Part shown: positions 5,491-8,805 of the stretch, one piece after another
Layout of the letters: each line of letters begins with the position of its first letter
Position numbering within the stretch: position 1 is the first letter of the stretch
DNA from: Clostridia bacterium
GTDB taxonomy: Bacteria; Bacillota; Clostridia; Oscillospirales; Ruminococcaceae
Direction of reading: 5' to 3'
Assembly: GCA_021152595.1 (NCBI GenBank)
Contig: JAGKVC010000144.1
Span: forward strand, 1 to 8,805
Length of the DNA: 8,805 nt
Program-made: the position numbers and the translations under genes
The notes under the pieces: generated by a model
What the model was told of the DNA's origin: nothing
Database searches by the model: none
The model's input: only the letters and a program-made list of their open reading frames with translations

Positions 5491-6417
5491 ATGAAAAAAA
5501 CATATTCCAGAATCGCAGCCGCTTTGACGGCATCTGCTGCTGTGCTCGGTCTTTGCCGTGCGTTTCCGGCATCCGCCGCTGACAGCTTCCGCCTGATGGG
5601 AGATCTGGACGGCGATCTGAAAGTCACCGCTGCCGATGCACAGATCACGCTCACGCTCTATACACAGTCGGTATCCGGCAAGATCGACAATACTGCCAAT
5701 TACGAGAACGGCAATGCTGACATCGACATGAACAATGAGATCGACGTGACGGATGCGCAGAATATTCTCAATTATTATTGTCAGACGCTTGCCGGAAAGC
5801 AGCCGCTCTGGGCGGATTTCCGCGAGGTTTCCTATCACGACGGTCAGGATTATACGGTGATCTCAGCCGCGACCGGAGAGCGTGTCGCAAATGACAGTCC
5901 CTTCGAGCTCAAGGGCATGTATCTCGAAATCGGCTGTGCGGAGGGTGCGCCCGGCGAGACGGTCACGGTTCCGGTTTATCTCGCCGGTGCAGATGATCTG
6001 ATCTCCTTTGTGATGTTCATTGATCCGCCTGCCGGTCTGGAGCCTGTCTCGATCACATCAAAAGTGGATGAGGATTTCGAGCTGTGGCACCCGTCGCCGG
6101 AGATGCTCAAAGACAGTGAGGAGGATTACAGTCCGTACTACGCGTATCTTCCAAAGGGCTCCATTGTCTTCGCAAATACTGACAACATCCATCCGCAGGA
6201 CGGCTATGTCATTGCTTATTACAGCTATAAAATTCCGGAGGATGCTCAGCCGGGTACGGTCTATCCGGTTTGCCTGAATGCTGCAAAAACGGCGTTCACT
6301 GCGTATCATCCGGAGAAAGCGGAACCGGTGCAGATCGGTGAGGACGAATGGAAGTTCGATTCATCCAGTGAGACCTATCAGTATACGCTTCTGAACGGTG
6401 TTGTTGCCGTGAAATAA
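5491..6417 (+). CDS. Secreted dockerin plus cohesin-like protein, possible small adaptor scaffoldin
   Basis: A 308-residue exported protein. Residues 1-30 are a signal peptide (KK, hydrophobic core, ASAA cleavage region). Residues 36-101 are a type I dockerin with two calcium loops: Asp38, Asp40, Asp42, Asp49 and Asp77, Asp79, Asn81, Asp88, each followed by an AQ-containing helix. Residues about 142-308 form a cohesin-like domain (GAPGETVTVPV at 152-162, IPEDAQPGTVYP at 248-259, NGVVAV at 302-307), homologous to the outer domain of the membrane protein encoded just upstream. The start is ATG 5491 with GAGGTG six bases upstream; an in-frame GTG at 5482 is inside that ribosome site. Only 28 bases separate it from the preceding gene, so it is probably cotranscribed. 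A protein with both modules could bridge a scaffoldin and another dockerin protein. Dockerin is firm; cohesin is a fold-level judgement. Confidence 0.82.
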   Translation: MKKTYSRIAAALTASAAVLGLCRAFPASAADSFRLMGDLDGDLKVTAADAQITLTLYTQSVSGKIDNTANYENGNADIDMNNEIDVTDAQNILNYYCQTLAGKQPLWADFREVSYHDGQDYTVISAATGERVANDSPFELKGMYLEIGCAEGAPGETVTVPVYLAGADDLISFVMFIDPPAGLEPVSITSKVDEDFELWHPSPEMLKDSEEDYSPYYAYLPKGSIVFANTDNIHPQDGYVIAYYSYKIPEDAQPGTVYPVCLNAAKTAFTAYHPEKAEPVQIGEDEWKFDSSSETYQYTLLNGVVAVK

Positions 6418-6439
6418 CAGTTTGTATATGATATGAGAC

Positions 6440-6481
6440 AAGTCCCGGGGCGATTTCAGATCCCCCCGGGGCTTTGTTTTT
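6440..6481 (+). terminator. Intrinsic terminator of the sigma/cohesin operon
   Basis: AAGTCCCGGGG (6440-6450) pairs with CCCCGGGGCTT (6464-6474) in an 11-bp stem with one T-G wobble, a 13-base loop, and a TGTTTTT tail at 6475-6481. It lies 23 bases after the stop of the dockerin protein, closing the operon and separating it from the arabinanase gene. Confidence 0.9.
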
Positions 6482-6535
6482 GCGATCGCTTCCGGATTCA
6501 GCATGTCCTTCGGAGCTGTGAAGCGGAAATGATCA

Positions 6536-6547
6536 ATCGTGCACGAT
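6536..6547. repeat. 12-bp perfect palindrome upstream of the arabinanase promoter
   Basis: ATCGTGCACGAT is a perfect palindrome located about 28 bp upstream of the -35 box. Such sites upstream of glycosidase genes are often bound by LacI-type or similar sugar regulators, but its centre is GC instead of the CG usual for LacI sites. Function is inferred only. Confidence 0.35.
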
Positions 6548-6576
6548 ATGTCATTCAAATGAGCGGATATGTGATT
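6545..6576 (+). promoter_or_regulatory. 21-bp-spaced direct repeat at the -35, candidate activator site
   Basis: GATATGTCATT (6545-6555) and GATATGTGATT (6566-6576) match at 10 of 11 positions and start exactly 21 bp apart, two helical turns. The second copy reaches into the -35 box. This is the geometry used by AraC-family and many response-regulator activators that contact polymerase directly. Between the terminator and this point (6482-6535) nothing else is recognisable. Confidence 0.5.
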
Positions 6577-6603
6577 GTTTTTTTCTGAGAAGCCCGTTAT
6601 AAT
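6575..6603 (+). promoter_or_regulatory. Promoter of the GH43 arabinanase gene
   Basis: -35 TTGTTT (6575-6580), 17-bp spacer, perfect -10 TATAAT (6598-6603). Transcription would start near 6610, giving a leader of about 119 bases before the start codon. The imperfect -35 with an adjacent direct repeat suggests an activator-dependent promoter. Confidence 0.7.
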
Positions 6604-6634
6604 AAAAATAAGATGTAATATCGGCAAATCATGA

Positions 6635-6684
6635 AAATCCGGTGCGGCTGCCGCTGCCCCTTCTGCGGCAAAAACTTCGGATTT
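6635..6684 (+). other. Structured 5' leader of the arabinanase mRNA
   Basis: AAATCCG (6635-6641) pairs with CGGATTT (6678-6684), and inside it TGCCGC (6649-6654) pairs with GCGGCA (6665-6670) around a 10-base loop. The two stems are separated by a symmetric 7x7 internal loop. CCGGTGC (6639-6645) could instead pair with GCGCCGG (6689-6695) with one wobble, which would compete with the outer stem. No known riboswitch class is recognised and there is no T-run after it. Confidence 0.4.
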
Positions 6685-6728
6685 CTGTGCGCCGGTATGC
6701 GTAAAAAGATAACATAGGGGGAATAATC

Positions 6729-8805
6729 ATGAAGAGAAACAAATTGCTGTCCGTGCTTCTGGCTGGTGCGCTCGCACTGACAGGTCTGACAGCCAATCTG
6801 CCGGTCAGAGAGGCCTCTGCGGCAGCAGGCACGCGCGTTTCCGTCCACGATCCTTCTGTCGTGAAGGACGGCAATACTTATTATGTGTTCGGCTCGCATA
6901 TTGACGCCGGACGCTCCACCAATCTCCGCGACTGGCAGCGGTTCTCGAACGGCTATGCGCGGACGAACAATGTGATTTTCGGCAATCTCTCGCAGAATCT
7001 CAGCAAGGCATTTGCATGGGCAGGCGAGGATCTCGAGGACTGCGCAGGCGGCTTTGCGGTCTGGGCGCCGGATGTATTCTGGGATGCGGATTTTGTCAAT
7101 TCGGACGGCTCAAAGGGCGCGTATCTGATGTACTTCTGCACATCCTCGACCTACAAGCGCTCGGTCATTGCGTTTGCGGCATCCAAGACGATCACGGGAC
7201 CGTATACCTTTGTCGATACGCTGATCTATTCCGGCTTCACGAACAACGATTCGTGGGCGACGAGCAATACCAAGCGCGTCAACCGAAAATATACCTCGAC
7301 CAATATTCCGGAGCTTGAGCAGAGCGGTCAGGTTTCGCATAACAATGCGTGGTTCAGCGGCAACGGCGATTTCAACAATCAGCAGTATCCGAATGCCATT
7401 GATCCGACAATCTACACCGATACCGACGGCAGAATGTATATGTGCTACGGCTCGTGGTCAGGCGGTATCTTCACACTGGAAATTGACAGAAAGACGGGCA
7501 AATGCATCCATCCGAAATCCGGAAAAACCGCCGACGGCAGAATGGTTGACAGCTATTTCGGCACGAAGATTTCCGGCGGCTGGGGCAAATCCGGCGAGGG
7601 TCCGTTTATCGAATATAATAAGGACACCGGCTACTACTATCTCTGGGTGACCTACGGCGGTCTGACCTCGAACGGCGGCTATAATATGCGCGTCGGACGG
7701 TCAAAATCTCCGCTCGGGCCGTTTGTCGATCCGGCAGGCAGAAACATGGTGCTGGATGCAAATACAAACCTCGACAGCGTCGGTCTCAAGGTCATGGGCA
7801 ACTATAAATTCAGCACGATCAACCGCGCATACATGGCATGCGGACACAACTCCGTCCTGCGCGATGATGACGGTGAATGGTATCTGATCTATCATGCAAG
7901 ATTCGATGACGGCGGCGAGGGACACGAAGTCCGTGTCCACTCGATGAAGTTCAACGAGGCAGGCTGGCCGGTCGTTATTCCGTTTGAATACTGCGTCAAT
8001 CCGTGGTCGGAATCCGGCTATGAGACAAGCGATATCGTCGGCACCTATGAGTATATCAATCACGGAAATGCAACAAACGGCACAATTATCAATTACCAGA
8101 ATATCACGCTGAATGCAGACGGTTCGATCTCCGGCGCAGTCAGCGGCACATGGCAGCAGGCGGCGGAATCCTCTGCGGCGACGCTGAAAATCAACAATAC
8201 GACCTATCAGGGCTACTTTGCCGCGGAATACGACGAAAGCACCGGCAAGCGCGTCATGGTCTTTACGGCGGTCGGCAATAACAATCAGACGATCTGGGGC
8301 GCACAGACAAAGGCATGGTCGGGCAATGAGCGCTCTGTACAGCCGCTTACCTACGCAGACGGCAAGTACATCAAATCCCTGACCGTCAATGACAAGACAA
8401 ACGCGAGAAATTGGTCTGTTGTGACGGCTCCGAAGCAGTCCGGCAGCACCGTATTCGGCGACAGAGCATTCAATTTTACGAGCATCCCGAAAACGCTTGA
8501 CGGCGCGGAATGGATCCAGACCGCATGCGATTCCAAGAAATATGCAGGCGATGAGGCGGCATTCACGGCAGGTGCGGATATCTCCGCATATGTCGCGCTG
8601 GATACCAGAATCACCGATGTTCCGGCATGGCTCTCCGGCTGGACAAAGACCGCTGATGCCCTCACCGATGACGGCGATCCGCAGGTGACCTATCAGCTTT
8701 ACAAGAAGGATTTTGCGGCAGGTCAGACGGTTACGCTCGGCGAGGTCAACCAGTCCTCCTGCGTCAACTACACCGTTGCCGTGACATCGAAGCAGGCATA
8801 TGTGC
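6729..8805 (+). CDS. Secreted GH43 arabinan-degrading enzyme (endo-1,5-alpha-L-arabinanase-like), 3' end cut by window
   Basis: 692 residues are visible and the frame is still open. Residues 1-31 are a signal peptide with an ASA cleavage site. The five-bladed propeller catalytic domain (about 34-415) shows the GH43 triad: Asp41 in VHDPS (base), Asp225 in NAIDP (pKa tuner) and Glu290 in GEGPF (acid). His373 in GHNSV is the usual metal-near histidine. The segment 418-530 (starting near FEYCVNPW) looks like the GH43-associated C-terminal beta domain of large arabinanases. From about 570 a further beta module carries YVALDTRI and WLSGWTKT, a pattern I associate with pectin-active Ruminococcus proteins. 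A dockerin may follow past the window. The start is ATG 6729 with AGGGGGA six bases upstream. It probably cuts arabinan side chains of pectin outside the cell. Exact activity within GH43 cannot be read from sequence. It is a separate transcription unit from the sigma operon. Confidence 0.88.
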   Translation, partial: MKRNKLLSVLLAGALALTGLTANLPVREASAAAGTRVSVHDPSVVKDGNTYYVFGSHIDAGRSTNLRDWQRFSNGYARTNNVIFGNLSQNLSKAFAWAGEDLEDCAGGFAVWAPDVFWDADFVNSDGSKGAYLMYFCTSSTYKRSVIAFAASKTITGPYTFVDTLIYSGFTNNDSWATSNTKRVNRKYTSTNIPELEQSGQVSHNNAWFSGNGDFNNQQYPNAIDPTIYTDTDGRMYMCYGSWSGGIFTLEIDRKTGKCIHPKSGKTADGRMVDSYFGTKISGGWGKSGEGPFIEYNKDTGYYYLWVTYGGLTSNGGYNMRVGRSKSPLGPFVDPAGRNMVLDANTNLDSVGLKVMGNYKFSTINRAYMACGHNSVLRDDDGEWYLIYHARFDDGGEGHEVRVHSMKFNEAGWPVVIPFEYCVNPWSESGYETSDIVGTYEYINHGNATNGTIINYQNITLNADGSISGAVSGTWQQAAESSAATLKINNTTYQGYFAAEYDESTGKRVMVFTAVGNNNQTIWGAQTKAWSGNERSVQPLTYADGKYIKSLTVNDKTNARNWSVVTAPKQSGSTVFGDRAFNFTSIPKTLDGAEWIQTACDSKKYAGDEAAFTAGADISAYVALDTRITDVPAWLSGWTKTADALTDDGDPQVTYQLYKKDFAAGQTVTLGEVNQSSCVNYTVAVTSKQAYV

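Noticed and set aside
1..8805. CRISPR array, tRNA, rRNA, insertion sequence or phage remnants
   Set aside because: I found no regularly spaced repeats, cloverleaf, transposase-like protein or terminal inverted repeats with target duplications.

Overview
The window looks like a piece of a fibre- or pectin-degrading Firmicute of the Ruminococcus / Oscillospiraceae type, with a moderately GC-rich chromosome. The evidence is a type I dockerin module, a cohesin-like module, a secreted GH43 arabinanase-like enzyme, strong AGGAGG ribosome binding sites, Firmicute-style TTGACA/TATAAT promoters, and an ECF sigma/anti-sigma pair of the kind common in that family. The species cannot be fixed from the sequence alone.

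Left part (1-3555, minus strand): an export operon read from right to left, consisting of a TetR-family repressor followed by two half-transporter ABC exporter genes. The leftmost gene is cut by the window edge just as its ATPase domain begins. The genes are packed with 2-4 base spacings or overlaps. Expression starts from a consensus promoter (TTGACA, 17 bp, TATAAT). A 28-bp palindrome with TGCGACC/GGTCGCA arms covers its start point and is almost certainly the repressor's own operator.

Middle part (3556-6481, plus strand): a likely three-member operon behind its own promoter at 3624-3652. It starts with an ECF-type sigma factor whose region 2 and region 4 lie in different frames, and the usual linker between them is missing. 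Next, overlapping by GTGA, is an anti-sigma-like single-pass membrane protein with a Thr-rich stalk and a cohesin-like outer domain. Last is a secreted protein with a signal peptide, a dockerin and a second copy of the same cohesin-like domain. A strong intrinsic terminator closes the unit. The membrane protein and the secreted protein share about 190 residues of homologous C-terminal sequence. This layout resembles the RsgI idea of cellulolytic clostridia (inner anti-sigma part, membrane segment, outer polysaccharide or cellulosome sensor), but it is built on an ECF sigma factor and a cohesin-like sensor. I consider it the most interesting system here.

Right part (6482-8805, plus strand): a 247-bp control region with a promoter (TTGTTT, 17 bp, TATAAT), a direct repeat spaced by exactly 21 bp at the -35, a short palindrome and a structured leader. 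It precedes a secreted GH43 arabinan-degrading enzyme that runs off the window after 692 residues. No tRNA, rRNA, CRISPR array, insertion sequence or phage gene was seen.
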